Source: Cohnella phaseoli | GTDB taxonomy: Bacteria; Bacillota; Bacilli; Paenibacillales; Paenibacillaceae | Direction of reading: 5' to 3' | Length of the DNA stretch: 64,000 nt | Assembly (NCBI RefSeq): GCF_003386235.1 | Contig: NZ_QRDZ01000004.1 | Location: forward strand, 124,001-188,000 | Part shown: piece by piece, positions 8,656-17,145 of the stretch | Layout: each line of letters starts with the position of its first letter | Numbering within the stretch: position 1 is the stretch's first letter | Notes under the pieces: model-generated | Told to the model about the DNA's origin: nothing | Databases searched by the model: none | Seen by the model: the letters and a program-made list of their open reading frames with translations, nothing else | Translations under genes and position numbers: made by a program

Positions 8656-10131
8656 ATGTACAAAAGAATGACATGGAGTTCCCTGGCGCTCATCCTCTGC
8701 ATAGCCCTGTTTGCTACCGGATGTTCGAAGGCCGCCGATACGAAGGAAACGCAGAGCCCCAGTAATGCAGCTTCCGGGACTACGGCACCCACGGCGAGCG
8801 AACAGTCGTCCGGGGAAGAGGCGAACTACGAGAACGGACTGCCTAAAAACGAAAAAGTGACGTTAAAGGTCGGGTTGCTTGAATCCGGCTATGGGAGAGA
8901 ATGGTTCGATTATGCCGTCAAGCTCTTCACGGATAAATATCCGAACGTAAAATTCGATATTACGGCTTCTCCGAAGATCGGCGATCTCATCTCGACCAGG
9001 GCATCGGCCGGCAACGACGACGATATGTTCGATTTGTTCTACGGCGCTACCTGGACGGAATACGTAAATGCCAACAAGCTGGAGCCGGTAACCGATATTT
9101 TCGAGATGTCGCCGGACGACGCGCCGGGTCAGAAGCTGAACGATCTGATCGTTCCGGGCTTCAACGATCCCGAGAAATATTATAAAGAGAATGCCTGGGT
9201 GTTCCCGATCGCGAACTACGTCGGCGGCATGTTCTTCGATCAGAAGCTGTTCGACGAGAACGGCTGGAACAAAAACCCCAAAACTTACGACGAATTTATT
9301 CAACTTTGCGAAGCGATTATGAGCAAAGGCATTGACCCGATCGTGTATGCCGGCTTGTACAATTATGCGCAGTTCGCTTTCGATACGAAAATATTCGAAA
9401 TAGCCGATGAGAACGGAAACAAGCAATTCCGCAACGATTTCGAGTATTTCAACGGTCCGCAAAATACGTCTCCGGAAAACATCGAGGTGTACAAACGACT
9501 GTACGACATGGGTAAGAAGGGGTATATCAGCAAGAAAAGCGTAGGCATGAATCATACGCAATCGCAAATGCTCGTCCTTCAGCATAAAGCGGCGATGGTG
9601 CCGTCGGGCGACTGGATCGAGAACGAGATGAAGGAATCCGCGCCGGACGACTTCCAATGGGGCTATATGGCGGTTCCGTTCACGAATAATCCGAACGGTC
9701 CGATCTATATGACCAACGGATTGAGCTATTCCTTCGAGATTTGGGCGGCCAAGCCGGAATTGAACAAGAAATGGGCGAAGCAGTTCCTCCTCTCGCTTAT
9801 GTCGAACGAAGTCCAACAGGAGCTGGTCGAGAAGGGCGGAGCGCTTCCGCTCCGCAAGGATTACTTGGATGTTCCGACGCGGGCGGACAATATGAAGCCG
9901 CTGCAGAAATCGATCGCTACGTATCTGAAGGAGAATCAAGTCGTGCTGGAGCTGAAGAATCGCAAGCTCGAGCTCACGCATGCCGATTACGCGGCGTCGC
10001 TCAAGGTCATTGTAGACAACATGGCTCTCGTGCTGACGGGACAGGAAGAACCTGAGCCGATCCTGCAACAAGCGGAGAAGCTGCTGCAGAACGCCATTTC
10101 AAGCGACAAGAAAGCTCAAAACAAAGAGTAG
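8656..10131 (+). CDS. Sugar ABC transporter substrate-binding lipoprotein
   Basis: A 491-residue solute-binding protein. A lipoprotein signal ends at the lipobox FATGCS (Cys near residue 23), followed by a Ser/Thr/Gln-rich linker and a type-1 extracellular binding fold ('VTLKVGLLESGYGREWFDYAVKLF', 'GDWIENEMK'). It would capture oligosaccharide released outside the cell and hand it to the permeases at 10207 and 11129. GGGAGGG precedes the start. A 16-bp perfect hairpin separates it from the permease genes, which should give more receptor than permease. No ATPase gene is in the window; such systems usually share an MsmX/UgpC-type ATPase encoded elsewhere. Confidence 0.9.
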   Translation: MYKRMTWSSLALILCIALFATGCSKAADTKETQSPSNAASGTTAPTASEQSSGEEANYENGLPKNEKVTLKVGLLESGYGREWFDYAVKLFTDKYPNVKFDITASPKIGDLISTRASAGNDDDMFDLFYGATWTEYVNANKLEPVTDIFEMSPDDAPGQKLNDLIVPGFNDPEKYYKENAWVFPIANYVGGMFFDQKLFDENGWNKNPKTYDEFIQLCEAIMSKGIDPIVYAGLYNYAQFAFDTKIFEIADENGNKQFRNDFEYFNGPQNTSPENIEVYKRLYDMGKKGYISKKSVGMNHTQSQMLVLQHKAAMVPSGDWIENEMKESAPDDFQWGYMAVPFTNNPNGPIYMTNGLSYSFEIWAAKPELNKKWAKQFLLSLMSNEVQQELVEKGGALPLRKDYLDVPTRADNMKPLQKSIATYLKENQVVLELKNRKLELTHADYAASLKVIVDNMALVLTGQEEPEPILQQAEKLLQNAISSDKKAQNKE

Positions 10132-10144
10132 ACGGATTACGAAG

Positions 10145-10181
10145 CGGTCGAAAGGCAGTCATTCGGACTGCCTTTCGACCG
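10145..10181 (+). promoter_or_regulatory. Perfect 16-bp intercistronic hairpin (receptor/permease)
   Basis: CGGTCGAAAGGCAGTC pairs perfectly with GACTGCCTTTCGACCG around the 5-base loop ATTCG. No T-run follows, so it is better read as an mRNA 3'-end stabiliser or partial terminator than a full terminator. Confidence 0.85.
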
Positions 10182-10206
10182 TGATATACGGGGAGAGAAG
10201 ACCACT

Positions 10207-11115
10207 ATGTATCTCTTGAAAAGCGCACGGTTTCAAAAAGCGATATTTCTCTTCATTGTCGTGGCCCCGGCGTTTGCAGCCTATGTGTTATTCACGCTCT
10301 ATCCGAATGCCCTCTCCATCTATTATTCCTTCTTGGATTGGGACGGGATAGGCGCCAAAACCTTCATTGGATGGGACAATTATATTCGGCTGTTCGAGGA
10401 TCCGTTCATCTTGCGGGCTTTACAGCACAATCTGATATTGCTCGTTACGGTCATTCCCATTACGCTTACGATCTCGTTGGTACTGGCCGATCTTCTCGTC
10501 AACCGCGCATTTGCGGAAAATTCGTTCTATAAAGTCCTTTATTTTTTCCCGAACGTGCTGTCTCTCGTCGTCATTGCTCTAGTCTGGTCGTTTATCTACG
10601 ACGGTACCTTCGGTTTGCTGAACGGCCTGCTCCGCTTGTTCGGCCTTGGAGGAGAGCATAACTGGCTGGGCAGTAAAAGCACGGCGCTGCTCTCCATGAT
10701 TCCGTTATACGTGTGGTGTTACGTCGGGTTTTACGTCGTCATCTTCATGAATGCCATGCAAGGCATCCCTAAGTCTCTGTACGAATCCGCCATTTTGGAC
10801 GGAATCACGCATATGCAACGGTTTACGAAGATTACGCTTCCTTTGCTGTCCGGCGTCATTCGCGTCGGGACGATCTTCCTGATGCTGTCCGTGATCAAAG
10901 GCTTCGAATATATGTTCATCATGACCAAGGGCGGTCCCGGCGGATCGACGGATGTTATCTCTCTCTATATGTTCAACCTGGCTTTCGGAGGTCTGAACCT
11001 CGGTCAGCATATTTACGGCTACGCCTCCACGATCGGCATGATGATCTTCGTCCTGCTCGTCGGTCTAAAGCTGGTCGTAGACAAATTCTTCGCCAAAGAC
11101 AGCATCGAGTATTGA
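10207..11115 (+). CDS. Sugar ABC transporter permease (MalF type)
   Basis: A 302-residue inner-membrane protein with six hydrophobic segments, starting with 'AIFLFIVVAPAFAAYVLF'. It contains the family EAA-type loop 'YESAILDGITHMQRFTKITLPLL' (shown in part) near residue 196, which contacts the ATPase. It pairs with the next permease and the lipoprotein receptor upstream. The ATG follows a GGGGAGAG site. Sugar specificity cannot be read from the permease. Confidence 0.92.
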   Translation: MYLLKSARFQKAIFLFIVVAPAFAAYVLFTLYPNALSIYYSFLDWDGIGAKTFIGWDNYIRLFEDPFILRALQHNLILLVTVIPITLTISLVLADLLVNRAFAENSFYKVLYFFPNVLSLVVIALVWSFIYDGTFGLLNGLLRLFGLGGEHNWLGSKSTALLSMIPLYVWCYVGFYVVIFMNAMQGIPKSLYESAILDGITHMQRFTKITLPLLSGVIRVGTIFLMLSVIKGFEYMFIMTKGGPGGSTDVISLYMFNLAFGGLNLGQHIYGYASTIGMMIFVLLVGLKLVVDKFFAKDSIEY

Positions 11116-11128
11116 AAGGAGGGGCTCT

Positions 11129-11959
11129 ATGAGAACCCGGGTCACTTCATGGCTATGGCGCATGGTGCTGTTCGTCTGGGCGCTTACCGTCCTGCTTCCG
11201 CTATTCTGGATTTTCTACCAATCTCTCAAAACGAATCAAGAGTTTTTCGCCGATATATGGGCCTTCCCCGAGCACCTGAAATGGAGCAATTACGAGAAGG
11301 CTTGGACGCGGCTCGGCATCGGCCAATCGGTGGTCAATACTCTTTATTATGTAGGGCTGAGTTTGCTTATTAGTCTGTTCGTCTCCACGGTGAACGCCTA
11401 CGCCTTTACGCGAATCCAATGGAAGCTGAGGTCCTTGCTGTGGAGCATCATTATGATTTCCTTGTTCCTGCCGGGCATCAACATTCTCGTATCCCAGTAT
11501 ACGTTGATGCGGGCCTTGAATCTGACCGACAGCCTGAATGGACTGGTGCTGCTGGCCGGTCTGCCTGTCGGGGCTTTCGAGCTGCTCCTGCTCGGGAGCT
11601 TCATGCGCTCCTTGCCGAAGGAGCTGGACGAAAGCGCGTTTATCGACGGGGCTACGTTATTTCAGGTTTTCCGCAAAATCATCCTGCCTCTGTCGATGCC
11701 GGGCATTGTCACGATCGGTATCTTCAAGTTCGTGGGCTTATACAACGATTTCCTGGGTCCCTTTATTCTCATCAGTGATCCAGACAAGTATCCGATTAGC
11801 GTGAACATGTATAATGCCAACGCCATGATGGAATTCAAGGCGGATTGGGTGACTCTGCTCGCGGGTCTTGTCATCACGATCATACCTACCGTTATCGTTT
11901 ACGTGTTGTTTCAGAGAAGAATCATAGAAGGCGCCACAATGGGCGGAGTCAAAGGCTAA
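11129..11959 (+). CDS. Sugar ABC transporter permease (MalG type)
   Basis: A 276-residue partner of the preceding permease, with an N-terminal membrane anchor followed by 'LPLFWIFYQSLKTNQEFF', typical of MalG-like subunits. The EAA loop reads 'DESAFIDGATLFQVF...LPLSMPGI'. The end 'GATMGGVKG' is the usual C-terminus of this subfamily. AAGGAGGGG precedes the start, and the stop is followed directly by the oxidoreductase gene. Confidence 0.92.
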   Translation: MRTRVTSWLWRMVLFVWALTVLLPLFWIFYQSLKTNQEFFADIWAFPEHLKWSNYEKAWTRLGIGQSVVNTLYYVGLSLLISLFVSTVNAYAFTRIQWKLRSLLWSIIMISLFLPGINILVSQYTLMRALNLTDSLNGLVLLAGLPVGAFELLLLGSFMRSLPKELDESAFIDGATLFQVFRKIILPLSMPGIVTIGIFKFVGLYNDFLGPFILISDPDKYPISVNMYNANAMMEFKADWVTLLAGLVITIIPTVIVYVLFQRRIIEGATMGGVKG

Positions 11960-11980
11960 ATGGGATCGGGAGTGAAACGC

Positions 11981-13144
11981 ATGAGTAGAGTAGGGGTAAT
12001 CGGGTACGGTCATCAAGTCAAAAGGCTTCTGGAGATGATGCAGGAGATGGATAGCGGTTGCCGAATTTCGGCGATAGCCGACGTCCGCCATCAGGAAATC
12101 CGCGAGCGAATGAAAGCGGACGGGGTCGACCCGTCGGGGATTTCATTTTACGAGAACGCGGACGATATGCTGAACGGGGGGGATCTCGACGGCGTATTCG
12201 TCGGAACGCGCTGCTCTCTTCATACCCCCATGGCCTTAAAAGTGTTGCCCAGGCGAATTCCGCTTTACCTGGAGAAACCGGTCGCCACAACGATGGAGGA
12301 CCTGGTGAAGCTAAGGGAGGCGGACGCTTTATACGGCGGCAAGACGGTCGTATCGTTCCCGCTGCGGGTTACGCATCATGTGCAGCTTGTAAAGGAAATC
12401 ATCGATTCCGGAAAAATCGGGACGGTGGAGCATGTACAGGCCGTAAATAACGTGAACTACGGCAGTATTTATTATCATGGGTGGTTCCGCGACGAGGCGG
12501 AGACGCAAGGCTTGTTCGTACAGAAAGCGACGCATGATTTCGATTATATCAATCATATCCTGGGGCTGAAGCCCGTGACCGTATGCGCGATGACGTCGAA
12601 GCAAATTTTCAAGGGGAACAAGCGAGCCGGGCTGCAATGCAAGGATTGCGACGAGACGAGCACATGTTCGGAAAGTCCGGACAATCTTCGGAAGCATGCT
12701 TTCGAGGAACCGCTGGGCCCTTACTGCTGCTTCGCGGAGGATACCGGCAACGAGGATTCGGGCAGTGCATTAATCGCCTATGAATCGGGCATGCACGTAT
12801 CCTATTCGCAAAATTTTTTCGTCAGAAAAAAAGCGGCCGCAAGAGGAGCGCGGTTTCTCGGTTACAAAGGGACAGTCGAATTCGATTGGGCCACGAACCG
12901 AATACACGTCTATATGCATCATACGCCTAGAGTCGAATCGTACGAGATCGATAACGAGGCCACGGCAGTCGGCCATGCAGGGGGCGACTCTACGCTGCTG
13001 GAGAATTTCATCTCGCTCATGCAGGGAAAGAAGCAAACGTCCGTGTCCACGCTGGAGGATGGCTTGAACAGCACGTTATTGTGCCTGAAGGCCAAGGAAT
13101 CCGCGGAAACCGGTACCTTCCGCGAAGTCAGGTGGCCGGACTGA
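11981..13144 (+). CDS. Gfo/Idh/MocA-family oxidoreductase
   Basis: A 387-residue NAD(P)-dependent sugar oxidoreductase. The N-terminal Rossmann motif GVIGYG sits at residues 5-10. The conserved 'EKPVATT' segment near residue 97 holds the EKP lysine. A C-terminal alpha/beta domain carries 'KATHDFDYINHILG'. A Cys cluster (CKDCDETSTCSE, near residue 226) is unusual and could bind a metal, as in a subset of this family. The ATG at 11981 with GGGAGTG upstream is preferred; an in-frame ATG at 11960 abuts the permease stop and has weaker spacing. As last gene of the import operon it probably processes the imported sugar. Confidence 0.85.
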   Translation: MSRVGVIGYGHQVKRLLEMMQEMDSGCRISAIADVRHQEIRERMKADGVDPSGISFYENADDMLNGGDLDGVFVGTRCSLHTPMALKVLPRRIPLYLEKPVATTMEDLVKLREADALYGGKTVVSFPLRVTHHVQLVKEIIDSGKIGTVEHVQAVNNVNYGSIYYHGWFRDEAETQGLFVQKATHDFDYINHILGLKPVTVCAMTSKQIFKGNKRAGLQCKDCDETSTCSESPDNLRKHAFEEPLGPYCCFAEDTGNEDSGSALIAYESGMHVSYSQNFFVRKKAAARGARFLGYKGTVEFDWATNRIHVYMHHTPRVESYEIDNEATAVGHAGGDSTLLENFISLMQGKKQTSVSTLEDGLNSTLLCLKAKESAETGTFREVRWPD

Positions 13145-13167
13145 AGTTCGGCTGGTCGGGGAAGACC

Positions 13168-14067
13168 TTAGTCCGAGTCCGAAGTCGTCTTCTTATGCTC
13201 GCTCCGCCAATGGGCGGGGCTTTTGCCGTATTTCTGCTTGAACAAGCGGCTGAAATAATGAATGGTCTGGAAACCCGTGGCGTGCGCAATATCCTGAACG
13301 CTCATATTGCTTTCCAGCAAGTACTTCTCGGCAGCGCTCATTCGAAGATTATTGAGAAATTGCAAAGGGGAAACCCCTTTATAGGCTTTGAACGTGCGGA
13401 TCAAGTAGGAGGAATTCAAATGGGCATACTCGCACAGCTTCTGCAGAGTGAAGTTCTCCCAGTAGCTGGATTCCATCCAACGGACGAGAATCTCGACCGT
13501 TTCCACCGTCGAAGCGATTCGATTGACGGGCGGGTGGCTTGTCTTACCGTATAGCTTCGCATCCGGCTTGGCTACGTGACGGATGAGCGCAAGGATGGCT
13601 TGGATGTCGGAATAGCTGATTTGCCGGGTCAGCTCAGGCTGCTTGCGCATCCAGTCGGCCATCAGGATCTGGTGAAGTGCGTGAATACGCTCATAGACCG
13701 CTCGAACGGCAGGCAAGCTTCCATCCGAATCCGCCTGAAGACGGTTCCAGGTCTCGCAGTCCGACGGGATAGGGAAGGTTTCGCTTGCGTCATCCTGCAG
13801 CTCCCAGTAGGTATAACGGTAAATCCGGGATAGGAATTGCAAATGGTGGGAGGTATTTAAAGGGATAAGCAGAACGGCGGGACCCGTCATCCGGTAGGTG
13901 ATGTTGTTGATCGTAATTCTCAGAGTTCCTTCGATAATATAGAGCAATTCGTGATGTTGAGGGTGAAGACCGCCGATTCTCGATTCCAAGGGAAAGAGAG
14001 AAAGGTTATCCTGTACAGACTGAGCCGCATCAAGAGAATTATCGTAGCCGAATGCGCGAATCTGCAT
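13168..14067 (-). CDS. AraC-family transcriptional regulator with cupin-like sensor domain
   Basis: A 299-residue regulator. The N-terminal half has cupin-like sequence ('HPQHHELLYIIEGTLRITIN', residues 36-55) that probably binds a sugar. The C-terminal ~100 residues carry two helix-turn-helix units ('LQKLCEYAHLNSSYLIRTFK' and 'VQDIAHATGFQTIHYFSRLF'). GGGAGAGG precedes the start. It converges on the import operon ending at 13144 and diverges from the SGNH hydrolase at 14311. It is likely to act at the shared intergenic region, where a 35-base motif (14158-14192) also occurs before another transporter operon. Confidence 0.9.
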   Translation of the reverse strand: MQIRAFGYDNSLDAAQSVQDNLSLFPLESRIGGLHPQHHELLYIIEGTLRITINNITYRMTGPAVLLIPLNTSHHLQFLSRIYRYTYWELQDDASETFPIPSDCETWNRLQADSDGSLPAVRAVYERIHALHQILMADWMRKQPELTRQISYSDIQAILALIRHVAKPDAKLYGKTSHPPVNRIASTVETVEILVRWMESSYWENFTLQKLCEYAHLNSSYLIRTFKAYKGVSPLQFLNNLRMSAAEKYLLESNMSVQDIAHATGFQTIHYFSRLFKQKYGKSPAHWRSEHKKTTSDSD

Positions 14068-14157
14068 GTTATCCTCTCCCGTACATCAAGATGTTTGGCC
14101 GATCCGACAGGCTCATTTTAGCATGAGAGAGTCGGGATCGTCGATATCGAAATTCAA

Positions 14158-14192
14158 CCATAAATATCGAAAAAACCAATAATTTTCGGAAT
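14158..14192 (+). promoter_or_regulatory. 35-base conserved box, copy 1 (araC / SGNH hydrolase intergenic)
   Basis: The segment begins CCATAAATATCGAA and ends ATAATTTTCGGAAT. It matches the segment at 19002-19036 at 29 of 35 positions without gaps. It lies 26 bases before a TATAAT on the plus strand that lacks a good -35. The position fits an activator site for an AraC-type regulator. Confidence 0.6.
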
Positions 14193-14217
14193 AGATTGTG
14201 GATCGGCACTCTCTTAA

Positions 14218-14223
14218 TATAAT
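14218..14223 (+). promoter_or_regulatory. Candidate -10 for the SGNH hydrolase gene
   Basis: TATAAT sits 88 bases before the hydrolase start. The region 16-17 bases upstream (TTGTGG/ATTGTG) is a poor -35, which fits activator-dependent initiation from the adjacent box. Confidence 0.5.
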
Positions 14224-14310
14224 AAGAAAACAGTGATCAGAGTGTGAGACGCGCGCGATTTTCCGAGTGGGACGAATTGATCCACTGGCAGAAGGAGAAG
14301 ATTTGCAGAC

Positions 14311-15411
14311 ATGAGGACATTACCGGTCTATCAATATCGACGCAGCCTGGATCAAACCTGGAAAGCGCTTGAAAACGGCAAATTGACCGTCGGATTCATC
14401 GGAGGGTCGATAACGGACGGGAGGTCGCGCAACAATTGGCCGGAGCCGGTTGTCGCCTGGTTCGCCGAGACGTTCCCGCATGCGAGAATTCATGTGGAAA
14501 ATGCCGCAATTGGCGCGACGGGAAGCGAGTTGGCCGTCTTTCGCGCAGAGCGGGATTTGATCGAGCGCGGCTGCGACCTCGTGTTCGTCGATTACGCCGT
14601 GAACGATTTATACGCGACCCCGGAGCGGAGAATGAACACGCGAGAAGGGTTGCTTCGCAAACTGCTGGCAGACGCGAGGAGGGATGTCGTATTCGTGTAC
14701 ACGTTCCATATTGACATGTACGAGAAGATGGAGCACGGCGGCATACCGGACTCGATTGCCGAATTCGAGCAATTGGCGGCGCATTATGAAGCCAGCTCGG
14801 TGTGGATGGGATTGCATGCTGTGAAGGAAATCGCGGCAGGCCGCATGCGTTGGGAGGAATGGCTGCCTGACGGTCTGCATCCCGGGGGCCGCGGCAGCTT
14901 GAGCTATGCCCAGAGCGTGATCGCGTATTTAGAGACGGACAGCAAACACTCGGCAAGCGCCGGGCGGCAAGCGGAACGGACGATGCCTGAACCTCTCTCG
15001 GCCCGCCATTGGGGCGCGACTACGTTCGTGCCGTTCGAGAACGTACGCACCGAAGGCCCGTGGGTCGTTCGTAGATGGCTCGATTACGAATGGATCGACC
15101 GGGTGCTGGAGACAGCCGCGGTCGGCGCCAAGCTGGCATTCGATTTTGAGGGACGCGGCGTAGCTTTGGGCTTCGATTTCGGTCAGAGCTCCGCGGAGTT
15201 CCGCTACCGACTCGACGGTGGAGAATGGGTCGCTTCAAACCGGAAGCGGGAGACCTGGCTCCCAATGGACGGCCTGTTCTCCAACTACTTAATCAGCGAC
15301 GAACTCGAGAACGGCAAACATACGCTGGAGCTTGAGGTCGTGCACGGCCAAACGCCCGATTGCAAAGGCACCAACTGCCGTATCGGGTATATCGGGATTC
15401 TCCGGTCTTAA
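14311..15411 (+). CDS. SGNH/GDSL-family hydrolase (probable carbohydrate esterase)
   Basis: A 366-residue protein with no signal peptide. Block I reads GFIGGSITDG near residue 31, where the Ser is the likely nucleophile and Gly replaces the Asp of GDS. Block II Gly is in the 'AAIGATGSELAVFR' stretch, block III reads 'DYAVNDLY' with its Asn, and block V is 'DGLHPGGRG' with the catalytic Asp and His near residue 190. A second beta-rich domain covers the C-terminal ~150 residues. Relatives deacylate polysaccharides or xylan/pectin. It stands alone between a divergent AraC gene and a bidirectional terminator. Confidence 0.8.
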   Translation: MRTLPVYQYRRSLDQTWKALENGKLTVGFIGGSITDGRSRNNWPEPVVAWFAETFPHARIHVENAAIGATGSELAVFRAERDLIERGCDLVFVDYAVNDLYATPERRMNTREGLLRKLLADARRDVVFVYTFHIDMYEKMEHGGIPDSIAEFEQLAAHYEASSVWMGLHAVKEIAAGRMRWEEWLPDGLHPGGRGSLSYAQSVIAYLETDSKHSASAGRQAERTMPEPLSARHWGATTFVPFENVRTEGPWVVRRWLDYEWIDRVLETAAVGAKLAFDFEGRGVALGFDFGQSSAEFRYRLDGGEWVASNRKRETWLPMDGLFSNYLISDELENGKHTLELEVVHGQTPDCKGTNCRIGYIGILRS

Positions 15412-15475
15412 CGTGAAATGAGTAGACGATCGCCGTCCGCGCCTAGTCGAACCTTGTTAGCTGACCGGACGACAG

Positions 15476-15539
15476 AAAAGCTCCCCTTATAGTAGACAGG
15501 TTAAATCATTCAAACCTGCTGCAATAAGGGGAGCTTTTT
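15476..15539. terminator. Bidirectional intrinsic terminator between convergent genes
   Basis: AAAAGCTCCCCTTAT (15476-15490) pairs with ATAAGGGGAGCTTTTT (15524-15539), with an inner CAGGTT/AACCTG stem. The A-run on one side and T-run on the other let it work on both strands, for the hydrolase (+) and the response regulator (-). Confidence 0.9.
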
Positions 15540-15564
15540 CATTCCCTAAATACACTATTTTCCT

Positions 15565-17145
15565 TTAATTGAGCGTCCTGTGCTCCAGCCGAAACTTGGT
15601 CGGATAGACGCCTTTCGTTTTTTTGAACAAATAGCTGAAATAGCTTTGGTTCACGTACCCTGTCGCCTCGGCGATCGCGCTCAAATCCCACTCTGTTGTC
15701 GTGAGAAGCTCTGCCGCCCGCTTGATCCGCGCGGCGTTCAAATAGTTGGAGAACGTGTCCCCCTTCTCCTTAATGAACAGCTGGCCCAAATAGGCCGGAT
15801 TGACGTTGAACGAGACTGCGATCGTCTTGAGAGAGATGTTGTTTGCATAATGCTCGTCGATATAATCGGTCACCCGCTTAATGAGCGGACTTTCCCGGCT
15901 CTCCTGCGCTTCGATGCAGTCGATCGTCTTCACGGCCAACATCTGCAGCCATCCCGACAATTCATCCACGCTTTTTCTTCGAATCAGCTGTACGGCCAAG
16001 TGATCCTGACTGTCGAACAAGGACGCGGATTCCAGCTTGAGGCGGCTCATGACCGTCAGCATATGGTACAACAGCTCGATGGCGATATTCTGCACTTGCA
16101 GCGGAGAGACCGTCATAGTCCGGCAGATCGTTTCGAACGTGTCGGCGATGAACGCCGTCGCTTGTTCTTTTTCGCGATCGATGATGAGTTGCGCCAGACG
16201 GTTGTAAGGGATGCTCCTTCCCATGTCGGAGTCAGTCCGTTCCTCCCTGTCGCGGATATCGACGATCGTGGCTGGCGGCATGATGAGCCGGTACTCCATC
16301 AGCTGCTGCGCTTGCGCGTAGCTTTCCGACACCCGACCGCAATCGGCGATCCGAGAGCCGACCGTGACGAAGACGTCGCTCTTCAGGTATTGCCTGATGC
16401 TATCGACGCACTGCTGCAAGTAAGGATGAATAACGTCGGGTTCGAGGGCTGCGAGATCGTCTTGCACGATGACTGCGATCTGGTCCATAGAATCGCAGAC
16501 GACAATCGCCCGGCAGCAGACGGCCAATAGTTCGGTGCACAGATTTTCCGCTGCATACAGCAGCAGGTTACGGTTTGAAGGCGATTCCGCTTCGGCGAAC
16601 AGCGGATGGATGAGACACACGACATATGCCTTTTCATCGATGGCGAGCTGCAGCAGCTCGGCGCGCTGCCTGAAGTCGGCTTCGCCGATTTGGCCGGTTA
16701 GCCAGCGGTTCAGAATGTTGTTTCGCAAAATGACCGAGTCGCCCCGCAGTTGAATTTGCCGGTGAACTTCCTGATCGATCTTGGCCGTCATTTCCAGCAG
16801 GGTGTGCGACAATTCGTCCGGCTCCACCGGCTTGAGTAAATAATTTTCGATTCCGATCCGCGCGGCTTCCTTGACGAGGGCGAAGTCGTCGAAGCCGCTC
16901 AGGATGACGCATTTCAAGAAGGCGAATCGGCTTTTCGCTTCGCGAATGAGGGCGAGACCGTCCATTTCCGGCATTTTGATATCCGTAATCAGGATTTGCG
17001 CTTTTGTTTGCTCAAGCAGATCCAACGCCACCCGTCCGTTAGCGGCCTGCCCGGCGATTTCGATGCCGAAATTTTCCCAGGGGATCAATTCGAGCAGTCC
17101 TTGCAAAATCCGCGGTTCGTCATCAACCAGCAAAGCTTTGTACAA
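15565..17145 (-). CDS. YesN-type response regulator (REC + AraC HTH)
   Basis: A 526-residue cytosolic regulator. The receiver domain fills residues 1-120, with the acidic pair 'LLVDDEP', the phospho-accepting Asp in 'ITDIKMPEMDG' near 57, and the 'LLKPVEPDEL' Lys near 105. A long middle region follows, then an AraC-type double HTH at about 425-520 ('ISLKTIAVSFNVNPAYLGQL', 'DLSAIAEATGYVNQSYFSYL'). It overlaps the upstream kinase gene by 23 bases, so the two are co-translated. The target is most likely the divergent ABC importer at 19119. Confidence 0.92.
   Translation of the reverse strand: MYKALLVDDEPRILQGLLELIPWENFGIEIAGQAANGRVALDLLEQTKAQILITDIKMPEMDGLALIREAKSRFAFLKCVILSGFDDFALVKEAARIGIENYLLKPVEPDELSHTLLEMTAKIDQEVHRQIQLRGDSVILRNNILNRWLTGQIGEADFRQRAELLQLAIDEKAYVVCLIHPLFAEAESPSNRNLLLYAAENLCTELLAVCCRAIVVCDSMDQIAVIVQDDLAALEPDVIHPYLQQCVDSIRQYLKSDVFVTVGSRIADCGRVSESYAQAQQLMEYRLIMPPATIVDIRDREERTDSDMGRSIPYNRLAQLIIDREKEQATAFIADTFETICRTMTVSPLQVQNIAIELLYHMLTVMSRLKLESASLFDSQDHLAVQLIRRKSVDELSGWLQMLAVKTIDCIEAQESRESPLIKRVTDYIDEHYANNISLKTIAVSFNVNPAYLGQLFIKEKGDTFSNYLNAARIKRAAELLTTTEWDLSAIAEATGYVNQSYFSYLFKKTKGVYPTKFRLEHRTLN

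Noticed and set aside
8863-10071. 402-residue frame on the minus strand
   Set aside because: It is the antisense shadow of a clear ABC receptor gene and has no domain features.
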